From Eonycteris spelaea (taxonomy: Eukaryota > Chordata > Mammalia > Chiroptera > Pteropodidae): DNA of 64,000 nucleotides. How positions within the stretch are numbered: position 1 is the first letter of the stretch; each line of letters opens with the position of its first letter. Of this stretch, positions 26,556-38,475 are shown piece after piece. A program made the position numbers and the translations under genes. Below the pieces are notes generated by a model. That model had not been told where the DNA came from, did no database searches, and saw nothing but the letters and a program-made list of their open reading frames with translations. Location of the stretch: positions 2,666,001-2,730,000 of the forward strand of contig PUFA01000162.1 in the NCBI GenBank assembly GCA_003508835.1, in the 5' to 3' direction.

Positions 26556-27000
26556 GATTCCGGCTCGGCGCACACCGGCGAGCGGATTCTTCCAAGAGTC
26601 GTCCTCCTGCGACCCACACTTCCGCTGAGCAACGGAAGCGGCTCTCAATTTCCGGGCGGAAACCTCAGAAGTCCGCTTAAATCGTTCCGCTTATCCGCGG
26701 AATCTGCACTTCTACGTTCCACTAAATTAGCTAATGCTTTCTGCCCCTGGCCCTAGGTAGTTCTGCCAGTACCTTATCACCAAGATGGGTAATTCCTTTC
26801 TCATCTCTTATTCCGCAGACTTTCTTAGCGCGGCACCACCCCCTCCAGGGAAAGCTCGGTGCGCGTTAACCATAGTAAAGATGGCCGCAGAGACTTCACC
26901 ATGGTAACAAAGAGAGGCAGCCTTTGTTGACGTCAGGGCGGTTTTGCTTCCGTTTGCCCGGCGGGAAACCGCCAACCGAAAACTGTTCGAGGCAGCTTAT
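26240..27000. promoter_or_regulatory. CpG-rich island spanning the CSTF2T 5' end
   Basis: CpG dinucleotides are frequent here and rare almost everywhere else in the window. The island covers the RRM-coding part and about 450 bp of 5' flank, as expected for a retrogene that has acquired a constitutively unmethylated promoter. Confidence 0.75.
26556..26970 (-). promoter_or_regulatory. CSTF2T: Probable CSTF2T 5' UTR and promoter, with a motif cluster
   Basis: Motifs seen: ETS-type CACTTCCGC at 26617-26625 and CGGAAGCG at 26633-26640; YY1-like AAGATGGCCGC at 26878-26888; an RFX-like half-site in CCATGGTAAC at 26899-26908; a full palindromic CRE TGACGTCA at 26928-26935; E2F-like GGCGGGAAA at 26960-26968. 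A CRE would suit germ-cell activation by CREM, but that is inference. No TATA box is evident. The transcription start is not determined. Confidence 0.6.
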
Positions 27001-27559
27001 TCTTCGTTTTGATACAAGTACTTTCACACACAAGTTTCTCATTATTATAGTATAGGTAAGCTATATTTAAAAACACATTCCAGGCTCCAGGTGAAAAGTG
27101 TAGTCGTTTCAAAGCAGACTTCGGGCTTGCTCCTTAAATTACAAAAGTAGTAGCTCCGTTTTGGAAAAAAAATCTTTGAAAAATAACTGCTCAGAAACAC
27201 AAGCCTAACGCATGTACTAGCTCCATCCCCACCCCCATCTCGCTGCTTCGGATAACTGCTGTTGTTAGATGGCCGGTCCTTTCAAGTTTTTCTTGTGGAC
27301 GCAGGCAGCAGTCTAGCTATTCACAGTACTACTTTTGGTCTTTGATCGATGTTAATATTAATGATAGTATTTTATGGCTGTAGAGTATGAATTAAATTTA
27401 TGTAACCATTATATTGTAAACATTTAGATTTGTTCTGATTATTATAAACGGTTGCAATAATTTCACCATCTTTAATATGAAGCGAAAAACAAACTGGTTT
27501 CTATTCTGCTGCTAGTTTTGACGGCCGAAGTTGAGTATTCATAGTGGAGTGTGGTTATT

Positions 27560-27665
27560 TTCCTCCATCTAACAGACAAAGGATAGAGCTGAAACTTGGA
27601 GAGGGCTTAGTAATTTGCTAAGCAGCCAGGAAATAGCAAAGCCAGAATTCTTACTCAGGTATGGT
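27560..27665 (-). repeat. MIR fragment (weak)
   Basis: A 'GACAAAGGATAGAGCTGAAAC' to 'AGCAAAGCCAGAATTC' block follows the reverse MIR core order but is much diverged. Confidence 0.35.
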
Positions 27666-27675
27666 CTATCATAGC

Positions 27676-27920
27676 TCTAGAGCTATGTTGCTTCACGTGG
27701 TAGCTACTAGCCACCTGTAACTCTTAAGTACCTGAAATGTAGTGTGACTGAGAATTGGAAACTTTAATTTTACTTATTTTTTATTAATGTAAATAAAAAA
27801 CTGATATTCAGGCTACTGGAAAACTTTTTGGTATGTTTAAAACGCTTGGGTAGGATTAAACAATATAACAACGTTAATATCACTAATTTTATTTTACTTT
27901 TTAAAATGTGGTTATTTTAA
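27676..27920. mobile_element. hAT-type MITE, same family as 7461 and 12152
   Basis: GTGGTAGCTACTAGCCACC, then CTTAAGTACCTGAAATGTAG, then an AT-rich core and a GGCTACTGGAAAAC block, the layout of the other two copies. The right end is decayed. Confidence 0.5.
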
Positions 27921-28624
27921 AGTTATGTATATGGGTTGCATCATGTCCATGGACTGTACTACTCCAGAGCCTGAGTTTTAACTCCTAAACGGAGAATCAT
28001 TATGTAGACTAGAATAACTGCATATGTTTGAGGGTATTATGAAACTGTTTCATCAAAAATTATGTTATGTATCTTAGGTATCATAGGCCAAAGACTAGGT
28101 CTGAAACGAGTATGAGAGTTTACCTACACGTAAGATAAAGCCTCCATTTACCTTCAAATGTCTTAATTGTTCTTTAAAATAGGCTTGGACATAGCTATTC
28201 ACTCAAGACATGTGATAACTGATATCTGCGAGTGATAAAGTGCATTTATATCACCTAATAAAATTTTTTGCTCCATTAAAAGAAACAGAATAGTGCCCGC
28301 TACTAATGTCTTGCCCCCCTGCCCAATTCTTTTATTGAAGGCTGGGCAAGGAGTGTAAGGGAGTTGAAAAAGATATCATTTAAGAACACTAAAAACAAGT
28401 CCATTTGTCCCTTTCCATACCATCTCTTTACAGAGAGAAGTCATGACTTTTTTACACATGTTCTGTCAAAGTGAACTTAGACATCAATTATGTGTATAAT
28501 TGTGTATGTGTTAAATGCAGTACTCTTGAGTATGGTAATAAGCTATTAGGATAAATTGTAGTTCATAAAAAGTTGCCAGCTTATCTGACAGTTTCTTTAC
28601 TGCTGCTGCTGTTAATATCTAAAC

Positions 28625-28816
28625 CAGTGGCCCTCATACTTTAGCATGCATCAGAACCACCTGAATCCAGGGCCTAAGTCTGATTGCTGGGTCGCTTCCT
28701 CTCTCCTCCCCAGTTCTGACTCAGTCTGAGGTGGGAGTAGAGAATTTGCATTTCTAACAAGTTCTCAGGTGATTCTGATGCTGCTGTTCTGGGGACCTCA
28801 CTTTAAGAATCATTGA
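28625..28816 (+). mobile_element. MER5A hAT element, nearly full length
   Basis: Starts CAGTGGCCCTCATACTTTAG, runs through ATCAGAACCACCTGAATCC, GAATTTGCATTTCTAACAAG and GATGCTGCTG, and ends with CTTTAAGAATCATTG, an inverted match to the start. Nonautonomous, no coding. Confidence 0.88.
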
Positions 28817-29702
28817 TCTAACCAAAGAGACTTAAAGTGTGTGTTCACTTTTTTTGTTTGTTTGTTTGTATCAGGCCAAACTAAGTTAGTGCACTCTGTT
28901 GAAAACTGTGAGATCTGAGTGTTCATAAAAATTGTATTAATACTTTAATTCTAAACTAGTACAGCTAGTACATGCTGATCCACACTGAAGATACCCTGGG
29001 TCAAAGGACAAGTGAACAGAATAGCTGAGGAACTCTGGGGATGAACAAGGAGAAAAAAGCCATTGTAACAGTGTGATTTTTATCATAGGTCTTCCATGTT
29101 CTCTTAAGTCCCCCTATTCCAAACTAAAAAAATTGTTTGATATGGCTCCCTTCATAGAGGACCAGTGTACCCAGCACGTAGTTCAATTCTCAGGACACAT
29201 AAACCAGTATTTATTATTAAGTGAGTGGCCAGAATTACTAAGAGCTTTTAGGAACCTGTGTACATTTCCTGGTACCATCATAGGTCCACTTGGAAGAACT
29301 TCCATTTTATTCTGCTTTTTTGTTCCCATAATGTCTAAACTTCAGATGTTTGTACCATGACATACACTCTTAAGAAAAATGGACATGACGTTTTGCACGT
29401 TCAAGCATCGATTCTTGTAATAAATCAAAATATCAACTGTACTGAGTGATTTATTAACAAATACATCAAGGCATAAGGCTAAATGGGGGTCGTCTTTCTA
29501 ATTAATTGCCTTCAGAACTGTGAACCTAACTCATTTAGGCTTCCACTATTCAAAATAATTTCCAAATTCCTACCCAGGAATTGTTTTAGGGCTCCATTTA
29601 TAAGTCATACTAGAAAACTGGTGCCTTAACTCAAAGATATACCTTGTTTTCAACCAAGAACAGAATCATGCAACTAAATCTCCTTTCTTTTATCTTTCTT
29701 TC

Positions 29703-29880
29703 TTTTTTTTTTTTTTTTTTTTAAGTTTATTGGGGTCTAAATCAACTTTCTGACCAGACTGGGCAAAAATATATTAGCTATTCCCAAATATTAAGGCTTA
29801 CATCAGAATATAAAGAGGCTGTAGGCTTTGAGGGTATTAAAAAAGATTCACCATAGATTAATTAAATAAATGCCAAAGAG
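29703..29880 (-). repeat. Possible retrocopy tail (minus strand), source unknown
   Basis: A run of 20 T at 29703-29722 is preceded on the minus strand by an AATAAA hexamer about 5 bases upstream, as in the 3' end of a reverse-transcribed mRNA. No homology to a known mRNA is recognised upstream and no target-site duplication was found. Confidence 0.3.
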
Positions 29881-30248
29881 AGGTACTAAAAATATTTTTA
29901 GTCATGTCAGGCATTTTTTAAATACATGTATGGATTCTTCAAGGAAGAGATCAAAATATACTTTTCCGCAAAGTTCTTAATCTTGTTCCTTCTTCCTCTA
30001 ATAGGAAATAACTTTTTTTTTTTTTTTGGATATAAATCGTTCCTTATCTCTACCTTTCTGATTATAATAACTGTTCTACCTTTTAGTAGAATTGTGGTTT
30101 TCCTTCTAAACTATAACATCATTCAAGGAAAAAGCTGGATTTCTTGTTGTCGATTAACAAAGTGTTTTATATTTATTTTTTTATTCCATAAATATTTATT
30201 CTAGGTACTGGCAACACAATAGTGAAAATGACAGACATTTCACTATAG

Positions 30249-30439
30249 CATGGGTTCTCTAAGTGGTAATCCTGGACCAGGAATGAACATCTTAGACATG
30301 TGAAATTTGGGGCCTTACTCCAAACTCATTGCATCAGGAGCTCTTGGAAGGTGTGTGTGTGCACATGTGCATACTGAATTTTGTTTTAACAAGCTCCCCA
30401 GGCGATTGTGTTGCAGACTAAAGTTCAAGAACCACTGAA
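30249..30439 (-). mobile_element. MER5-type hAT element
   Basis: The order GGGTTCTCTAAGTGGTAATC, then GGACCAGGAATGAACATC, then TTTTAACAAGCTCCCCAGGC and finally AGTTCAAGAACCACTG matches the reverse complement of MER5-type elements. Confidence 0.75.
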
Positions 30440-30461
30440 CAAAAGGGAGACAATCATAACC

Positions 30462-30532
30462 GATAGATGATAGATGATAGATGATGGATAGATAGATAGA
30501 TAGACAGACAGACAGAAAGGTAGATAGATAAA
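30462..30532. repeat. (GATA)n/(GACA)n tetranucleotide microsatellite
   Basis: GATGATA-type imperfect units pass into GATA and then GACA units. Confidence 0.95.
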
Positions 30533-31784
30533 GATACTCTGTCTTTTTCACCACTGCATCCTCAATACCTAGGATAAAACAGCATAGGTGGTTACTCATT
30601 ATATGTTGAATAAATGATGGGAAGTAACTTTAGAGGTAGCTAATTCACACTTTATTTTACATAGGAGGAAATTAAATCACATACCCAAAAAGAGAATAGG
30701 GGCTTTTTGACAGGACCCTTTTCATTTTATTCTTAGGTCAGTGATAGTCGTTCCATGTTACTATTTGATAAAATAGGTATGCAATGAAGTATGTAGATAT
30801 GGAAGAAAGTGATAAAGTCTAGACCATCAAGGACAGCTTCCTGATGGAGCTGGGATTTAAGAGATGGGTTATAATCTGGTATATATAAATGGAAGATGAG
30901 AATAACCTGGGAATAGCCAAGATGTGAAATTTGAACCTGGTGTTTTTGATACCCTCAGAGGAAACTAGTAGAGAGCTGGCAAACAGTGTGATAAAAGATT
31001 ATCTTTTGGGACAGATTACAAAAAGGTTTTGAAGACCAGATTCATGAGTGTAAACTTGATGTCAGAGTTAGTAGGCTTCCTTTCATCTTTCTAAAAACAT
31101 GAACATAGAATAATGATGTCAGAGGTTTAGAATACCAATCTTATACAATCTTTCTCCATGATGTTTTTTGCACTTAGGCTATTCTTTTTAATCCATTATA
31201 ATTTAAAATCTAAATTGTGGCAGTTTATCTTTCTGCACTTAACATTTTCTATAATATGCCTTCATTCTTGTTAACGAACCCATGCTTTTCTACCTCCTAG
31301 CTTTTGCTATATATTTGGTTAAGGATGTCTTATTTCCCTCTTTATCTCCTAATCCAATGTCTAAATCTTTCTGGTCTTTCAATCCTTTTCCTTTTAAAGT
31401 AGAGTCTTGATTTGGCACCGATTATCTTCTATTTTGTATTAGAGGTACCAATATTCTTGCATTAGCACTTAAGCTTAGAACACATATCTGATTTATATTT
31501 TTATAATGCTTAGCCTACTGCCTTTTATATTACAAGCAATAAATATTTTTCAAATTAATACAAGATCATCTTATTACAGATGTTAACTAAAGGATAATTT
31601 AATGCTTTTGGCTTACAAAATACTTTTTTTGTGTTCCAGCATCTATTCTTGACAACAGTCGTTATGAGATACAACGATTATATTCTAATTTTAAAGATGT
31701 GCAAACTTAGATACTGTTTCCTAGAACTTTGCTTAACAATGGACTCACTCAAAATACAGATGCTGTTCATAAAAACCATCTCGA

Positions 31785-32060
31785 GTACTTAGGAAGGAAG
31801 CACTCTGATAAATGCTATAAAATACAATATTTTGTTTAATACTTTCAACAGCCCTTCTGAGATAGGCAGTCATAATGTCTTAATTTATAGCTAAAGAAAT
31901 AGAAGAACAAAGATGTTAAATAGTGTACACATTTTAACTGGCAGAGGCAAGATTTCAACACATTTAATTTGGTTCAAAGAACTCAAGCTCTCAAATTATT
32001 ATTCCTTTAAATGAGTTTCCCAAGGATACATATCTAGTAATGACAGAGTACAACCTGGAA
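31785..32060 (-). repeat. MIR SINE, diverged
   Basis: A reverse MIR-like order is seen: a 'GCCCTTCTGAGATAGGCAG' block followed by 'TTATAGCTAAAGAAATAG' and 'GATTTCAACACA'. Confidence 0.45.
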
Positions 32061-32714
32061 CTATTTCCTTCGATTTTAAACTTTCCAGTTCACTAATTTG
32101 TACAATAATCACAGGTTACAAAATCTGGACACAATCTCCCTTTTTTCCTGATTGTATCTGATATAACTAATTGCAATTTGACATCACAATCAGTGCTGTG
32201 GCAACAGATGGGCTATTCTTTTTAAGATATAAAGTCTGAAGCAATTGAGAAAATGTTTCTTTTTCAATATGGAGGGATATAGTTAAAGATCATATAAGAA
32301 TTTTTTAAAAACATCTGTTAGGTAATGAATGTGTTTTTATAGACAACTCTATAAAATTAAAGGCCCAAATTTCTTAAACTCCAACATAGGTTTGTCCATG
32401 ACATTTTTCACAAATTCTTAAGTGTATTTAATATGAAACAATATATATACAGAGGAATAAATAGTAAATTTAATTTACTGATACATGAAATGAATGGCTT
32501 TTATTTACATGAATTTGGGACTGCTAGAAATATGTTGTTCCAGGACTAGAGGTTAGACGGAGCCAAATGTTCTTCCTGGGAGGGGAGATGAAGAGAATGA
32601 GACCCAGGGCAGACAGGGGACTCCACTAGGGTAGGTGCCTAGTTTTTGGCCAAGCTTGTAATGAGATCTAGATATTCAGACTTTCCATTCTAAAGCATGC
32701 TCCCATCACTCTGA

Positions 32715-32900
32715 GAGGCAGTAGTAGAGTGAAAGGGTTAAGAACACAGACTTTAATTTCAGAAAGACTTGGGTTGGCTGCCTAGTTCAAGTAACTCTGT
32801 AGCCTTGGACAAATTACTTAACCTCTGTGCTTCCTTTTCTGCATCATTTAAATGGGAATAATATCACCTGTATTACATTGTTGTTTGGAATACATGCCAT
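32715..32900 (+). repeat. MIR SINE
   Basis: GAAAGGGTTAAGAACACAGAC, AAAGACTTGGGTTGGCTGCC, GACAAATTACTTAACCTCTG and a 'CATTTAAATGGGAATAATA' block follow the MIR consensus order. Confidence 0.8.
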
Positions 32901-34040
32901 TTATATCATTACTCTTGCAGTAATTATTAATCTATGTTTTTATAGAATTAATAGTCATAGATGAAACACTTTAAGTGGACAGAGACCCAACATTTAGTCT
33001 AATGATATTTATTTTTTGTCTACTCTTCATTTTTATCTTTGAAGAGATTGGGCTGTTTTCATGATATATTATTTTAAAATTGTGGAGAGACAACCTCGAA
33101 TAACTTTATTATTTTTAACTTGTGGTAGATTTATCGTTGAACATGGATCATTTTTCAAGAGCTATCTCATCAGACACTTTAGTGAGCATTTTACTAACCA
33201 TTTTGGTGCTCATTACATTCTTGTACTAAACAATGAAATACTCTCTTCAAGTAATCAGTTAGCTGAATTTCCACTTAGAAGAGGCGTGCCTGAACTTTGA
33301 ATGTGGAAGGTCCAGGCTTATACAAAACTGCATTGGCCTTGTACACAGGTTACCTATTTGAGTGTATATTCAGGGTGTTATCAGGACTACTCCTTCGTGT
33401 ATCACTGGAAGACGTAGGCCATTTATTCAAACATGGAAAAGCATAACTAACTGGACAAGGAGCAGAGCTCCCTCATTCTTGTTTAAGGCTGTCACCTGAA
33501 AGAACCCAGAGGAACTATCCTCATAAACTGTGGCAGAGTACAAGACCTGAAACAAGTCCTGAATAAAGACATCTTGTTTAAGATAAACAACTCACGATCT
33601 TTTTTTTTTTTTCTATAACCAGAAAAATTCAATACCCAACATCAGAGAAGTGTCTGAACTGCATATACGTCAGAAGTTAGGCTGATATCTCTCTTCTGAG
33701 GCTCAATTGGCCTATAGAATGAGCCTATATTCATACCTAGTTATAGGAAAGAGGGCTTCCTGAAAAATTTAGGGCTCAGATTATTAAAAGCAACAACAGC
33801 AACAAGACAGAGTGACAGAATGGATTTTGAATTCAATGTCATAATTAAATGATTCTTGGAAAAAAAATCAGATTGCTAGTTCAAATTTGCCATCAGATTC
33901 CCAGAATCAAAAATTAGATAAAAATATAAAATTCAATGTTTATAGGAATGTAGTAGCTAGCTAGCACTTTTGTGTATAAGTATAGAAAATAACTACAACC
34001 ATATAAGCAAAAGGGGTGATGGCAGTGTGTTAGTAATATA

Positions 34041-34660
34041 GTAGTCCCCCCTTACTTATGGGGAATATGTTCTAAGCCCTCCAGTGGATGCCTCAAACCA
34101 CAGATAGTACCAAACCCTATATAGACTATGTTTTTTCCTATACCTATGGTAGTTAATTTATAAATTAAGCACAGTAAGAGATTAACAATAATAATAAAAT
34201 AGAACCATTATAAGTAACAACATACTGTAATCCAAGTAATGTAATTGTGGTCTCTCAAAATATCTTATTCTTTACTCATCCCTCTTCCTGTGATGATGTG
34301 AAATGATACAATGCCTGTGTGATAAGATGAAGTGAGGTGAATGATGTAGGCATTGTGACATAAAGTTAGGGTTATTTGAAATCAAGCACTGTGATACCAG
34401 AACAGTCATCTGATAACCAAGATAGCTACTAAGTGACTAATGAACATCGAGTATGTTCAATGTGGATACCCTAGAAAGAGGGTGATTTACATTCAGGGAG
34501 GGCTAGAGTAAGATAGCATAGATTTTATCATGCTACTCAGAATGTATACAATTAAAAACTTATAATTGTTTATTTGGGGGATTTTCCACTTAATATTTTA
34601 GAACCACAGTTGACTTGGGTTACTGATACTGTGGAAAGCTAAACCAGGGGAAACCTCTAC
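34041..34660 (-). mobile_element. Tigger-type (pogo/Tc1-mariner) nonautonomous element
   Basis: The left end reads GTAGTCCCCCCTTACTTATG and the right end closes with GGGGAAACCTCTAC, a decayed inverted match. Inside, CCAGTGGATGCCTCAAACC, the AATTTATAAATTAAGCACAG block and ATTTTCCACTTAATATTTT follow the Tigger layout. The transposase part is deleted. Confidence 0.85.
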
Positions 34661-34690
34661 TTTGTCATCTCTCAGAACCTACAGGCAGAG

Positions 34691-35086
34691 GATTAGTCAG
34701 CTTGGGCTACCAAAACAAAATAGCATGGACTGGGAAGCTTAAACAACCAAAATGTATTTTATCACAGTTCTGGGGACTAGAACTCTAAGATTAAGGCACC
34801 AGCCTGTTTACTTTCTCCAGAGGCCTCTGTCCTTGGCTTGCACTCTGTCCTTGGCTTCCTCACTGTGTGCTCACGTAGCCTTGCCTTTGTGCAAATCCCT
34901 GGTGTCTCTTCCACTTCTTATAAAGATACCAGTCATATTGGATTAGGGCACCACCCTTATGACCTCATTCAACCTTAATTACCTCTTTAAAGGTCCTGTA
35001 TCCAAATAAGTAACGTTGGAGGTTAGGACTTCAACATATAAATTTGGTTAGGGAGTGGAGGGTACACACAATTCAGTCCACCACAC
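34691..35086 (-). mobile_element. MLT1-type MaLR solo LTR
   Basis: GATTAGTCAGCTTGGGCTAC, CACAGTTCTGGGGACTAGAA, CTTATAAAGATACCAGTC, TTGGATTAGGGC and CACACAATTCAGTCCACC appear in the reverse-complement MLT1 order. The 64-codon plus frame at 34752 is a shadow. Confidence 0.88.
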
Positions 35087-36149
35087 AGAGTAATACAGTC
35101 ATCTTTAGGCAAATAAGGAATGGACAATTAAAACATTTAGAATGTTCTATTCCCATTCTCTCATTCCCTCCTCCCTTCCCTCTCTTATATCTGTCTCTGA
35201 AGAATCAGATCTCTCTAATTTCTCTCTCTAGTCCACTGCCATGTAAGAGGTTCTTCTACAGGCTTTTTATTTACTTGCTACAGATTTACCCATAGACAAT
35301 TATTTCTTTCTCTAGATACTGACTCCAGCTTCCTGGGAGAGAGAATCTAAAGGTCCAGCTCTACTCTGATGCCCATCCATGATTCAATTCAGCAAGGGAA
35401 AGGGATCCCAGCTAGGGTGTTAGTGACACTATTTAACAACTTCATGCAGGGGCTCAGCAGTCAGATGAGTGGGAGAGACCCTACAGGTCCTTGCAGTGCC
35501 TGAAATGAATTAATCTGCTCTACCTACTGGGCCATAGAGAGGTCTAGGACAGAGACACTTAGGAGCGCAGTGCAGTGGCTATTCATCATCAGGTACAGAT
35601 TTTTAATTATCTTAACCACTGATACAACCATCCTGGTAGCAGCTGATTATCCTGGATGACCATGAATTTCAAAAGCAGCTCTTGATGGTTTATCCTTATT
35701 AGGGAGAGGAGCAGTTGAAAAGGGCGATTGTGAACTAGGCAGCCATTCTCAACGTGCTACTGCCAGCGAGTTTTTCCACCACATTCCTCTAAGTCATTCC
35801 CTCTGTCTTCGCAAAAATAAAATATTAGTTTAAAAACATGGGTCTTTTTCATAGAAATTTTAAAATGTTGATTTATAGATAGAAAAAAAAGCCTGGTATA
35901 AAGCAGTAATGAAATGTTTAGCCATTCATTAACGATCTTCAGAAAACTCACACTGTATTTAATGTATGATTTTCTTGAAGGTGAATAAAGTATAAATATT
36001 ACACTCTTCTATCTCTCATATAAAAATATCAATAATTCTTGACAATTTAATGGTAGAATAAATAGTAACAGTTCTTCCATTTTTTATCATCTTCATTACT
36101 GGCATATGACATTTACCTTGAAATAGCTGCGTAGCTTTTTTTGTCTTAG

Positions 36150-36600
36150 AGCAGCACAATGAGAGAATTTCCTCTCACTCACTGCCAGGTGTTTGCCAAT
36201 TCCCTCCTCGCTCCAGGCAACAAAGCGAGTGCCTGCGGGGGAAACAGGGAAGTGCAAGTGACCTATTCCTCTGCAGCTCAGTCTTTTGTTAGCCTTGAAA
36301 ATAGAATCGTGTGTGTTAGCCCACGGCCCGGAGGGGTCCAGGAAACAGTAGCTGATGCCTGCAGAGAAAATAAAGTGCAGGAGTTTTCCTACCAGTTTAA
36401 CGATCTGGAGTTTGCTGCCAGAGACTCAGGATTGAATAATTGTTGGAGCCTTTTATTCCCCGCCCCCGACCCCCCCCCCACCCCAGGACTTCACAGGGAG
36501 GCCAGGTTCCAAGAAATTCTTGTGAGAGCAGGTGTCTGCAGGCGGGGTGAAGGAGGTGGGGGAAGGCAAGAAGGGAACTTACCTCACACGTTTTAGATCA
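36150..36600. promoter_or_regulatory. GC-rich, non-repeat block; possible regulatory element or exon
   Basis: GC and CpG content rise sharply over the AT-rich surroundings, with no repeat recognised. A 145-codon plus frame (36159-36596) has no known domain and is probably a by-product of GC-richness. On the minus strand a perfect donor consensus GAG|GTAAGT lies at 36577-36585, so an antisense exon ending here is possible. A C-rich tract lies at about 36460-36485. Confidence 0.35.
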
Positions 36601-38329
36601 GCACAGGCCTGGTAACGCTCTAGGAGTACTATTATTTATTACTGGACTAAAATGGATTCAGCCCCTGTTTTGTAAATAATTGTTGAGCCTGTGCTATGCG
36701 AAATGGTAGGCAGTGAGTTTAACAATATCCGGGTTTAAATGTGGCTCCTGCATTCATTAAAACTTTTCACCAAAAACTTTCATCAGCTTTTCCCTTGAAC
36801 TTTTACTGAGGATCGATGGTGTTCAGATTCAAGCATGTGGCAGAAGGACAGCTATGCCTCAAGGAGTTTCCTATCTGTCAGACGAGATGGAGAATACAGA
36901 ATATGTGCAGACAGTTTCCAAATGCATTTTTGATTTGTTTGATTTCCTGAGAGGTATATAGAAAATGAAAATATAACTGCTGTTTATCCATTTACCCTCT
37001 TGCTAAGGTTGAAAATGAAAATAATGGCTTTTTTTTTCTTTACTACTGAGAAAAAGACTGTAATTTCTCTTTACTGTGCTAGATTCTTTGTACCTATATA
37101 TACTGAGGACGGAATATTACTGAAAACCGTTTGCATTCGGCTTGAAGACAGTAAAACTCTGACAGTTCCTCATACTCCTCTCTATCTAGAAGCAAGCCTG
37201 TCCCTTGGTGGATAGTAAATTGTTGCAGGCCATCGATTCAATAAGCAGTTTATTATTATTTTCTTGTCAGAGTTCTTAAACTCTAACCTTAGAGCAAAAC
37301 ATGGTTTCTTGAGAAGAGCCTGAATAAAATATAACCAAGTTTATTGCTTAGTTAAATTAAGTATTTCAACTAAATTCATATATTATTATACTTTAGACAA
37401 ATGGTACAAATATGAGTTTACCTTTGACCTCAGTTTAACCAGGGACAGTAGTGTCCAGTCTCTGTCGATGCCTTGATACTTTGTCCTGTTTTGTGGGCCT
37501 CAGCAACTAGCTATTTGTGGGCTTTGCTTCCTAAGATGAACTTTCTTATTCATACTTTCTCCTAATTAAAAAAAAAAATTTTCTCTCTCCTGTTTCTGCA
37601 TTTGCTGTCTGTCTACTATGTCCATTACTTTCCAACCTCCTTCTTTCACTCAGAGTATAAGTATTTATGTTTTGATTGTCTAGGTAGAAAAGAGTTCTGT
37701 GTTCCTAGAAAGAACAGAATTATAGAAAACAAAACAAAATCCTCTTGCCATTAGTTTCTCTCCTGGTGGCTGTTCTAATAACTTACCTCAACGCTGGAGC
37801 GTTTTTTTTGTTTGTTTGTTTTTTTGTTTTTTGTTTTTGTTTTTTTGTCTACTTCCTTTAGAAGATATAAGCATTTTTTTTTTCTTCATATAGGAGGTTA
37901 TCGTGAGTGGTTGTATGAGTAGTTGAGTGAGAAATTGTGAGTGGTTGAATGAGAAAGCAATGGAATCGATTGTTGGAAAAGTTAAATTAGGAGTGAGTGT
38001 TTGAGTTGAGAGTGAAGATAGAAGTAAACATTTTAATGACTAGATCCAGAATGGCAAAGATTGATATAAACCAAGGAAATAATGAGTTTATCTTCCTTTT
38101 CTCTTTTCTCTCTACATACTTTTTTCCCCACCTCTATCTATGTATTATAATTATTGTCAAATGTTTATGCTTTTCACAATATTATTTGGAAAGTTAATGG
38201 TTTAACATGCAGCAGTATCATAAAACTCTAGGTGTCCTTTTATAAATGTAGACTAAAATGCTACTTAATCTTCATCTCTACAACCTAAAGAGAATCTTTT
38301 AAATCCAAACTATTATTATTATAATTATA
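36601..38329. other. Gene-free stretch
   Basis: AT-rich with T-rich low-complexity runs at about 37800-37850 and 37874-37882. Frames of 71 and 66 codons carry no recognisable domain. Confidence 0.55.
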
Positions 38330-38475
38330 ATGCCACATACAGTACCGTGTGCTTTATACATGATTGTGCACTCAACCCACACAAAAACCCAATGCAGGTT
38401 TCTTAATATATGAGGAAACTGAGGCACAGAAAGGCTAGATATTTTGCCTGGGGTTTTATAGCAAGAGACAAATAT
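38330..38475 (-). repeat. MIR SINE
   Basis: ATGAGGAAACTGAGGCACAG with the flanking GTGTGCTTTATACATGA and TTTTGCCTGGGGTTTTATAG blocks is the reverse MIR core. Confidence 0.75.

Noticed and set aside
26556..26648. 31-residue N-terminal extension of CSTF2T from the ATG at 26648
   Set aside because: CstF-64 tau proteins start at MSSLAVRDP; the extension lies in the CpG-rich 5' UTR and resembles nothing in the family.
30462..30532. CRISPR-like regular repeats
   Set aside because: A simple GATA/GACA microsatellite with no spacers; the same applies to all other tandem arrays here.
36159..36596. 145-codon open frame as a protein gene
   Set aside because: No domain, no convincing exon structure, and GC-rich sequence lowers stop frequency by chance; kept only as part of a possible regulatory block.
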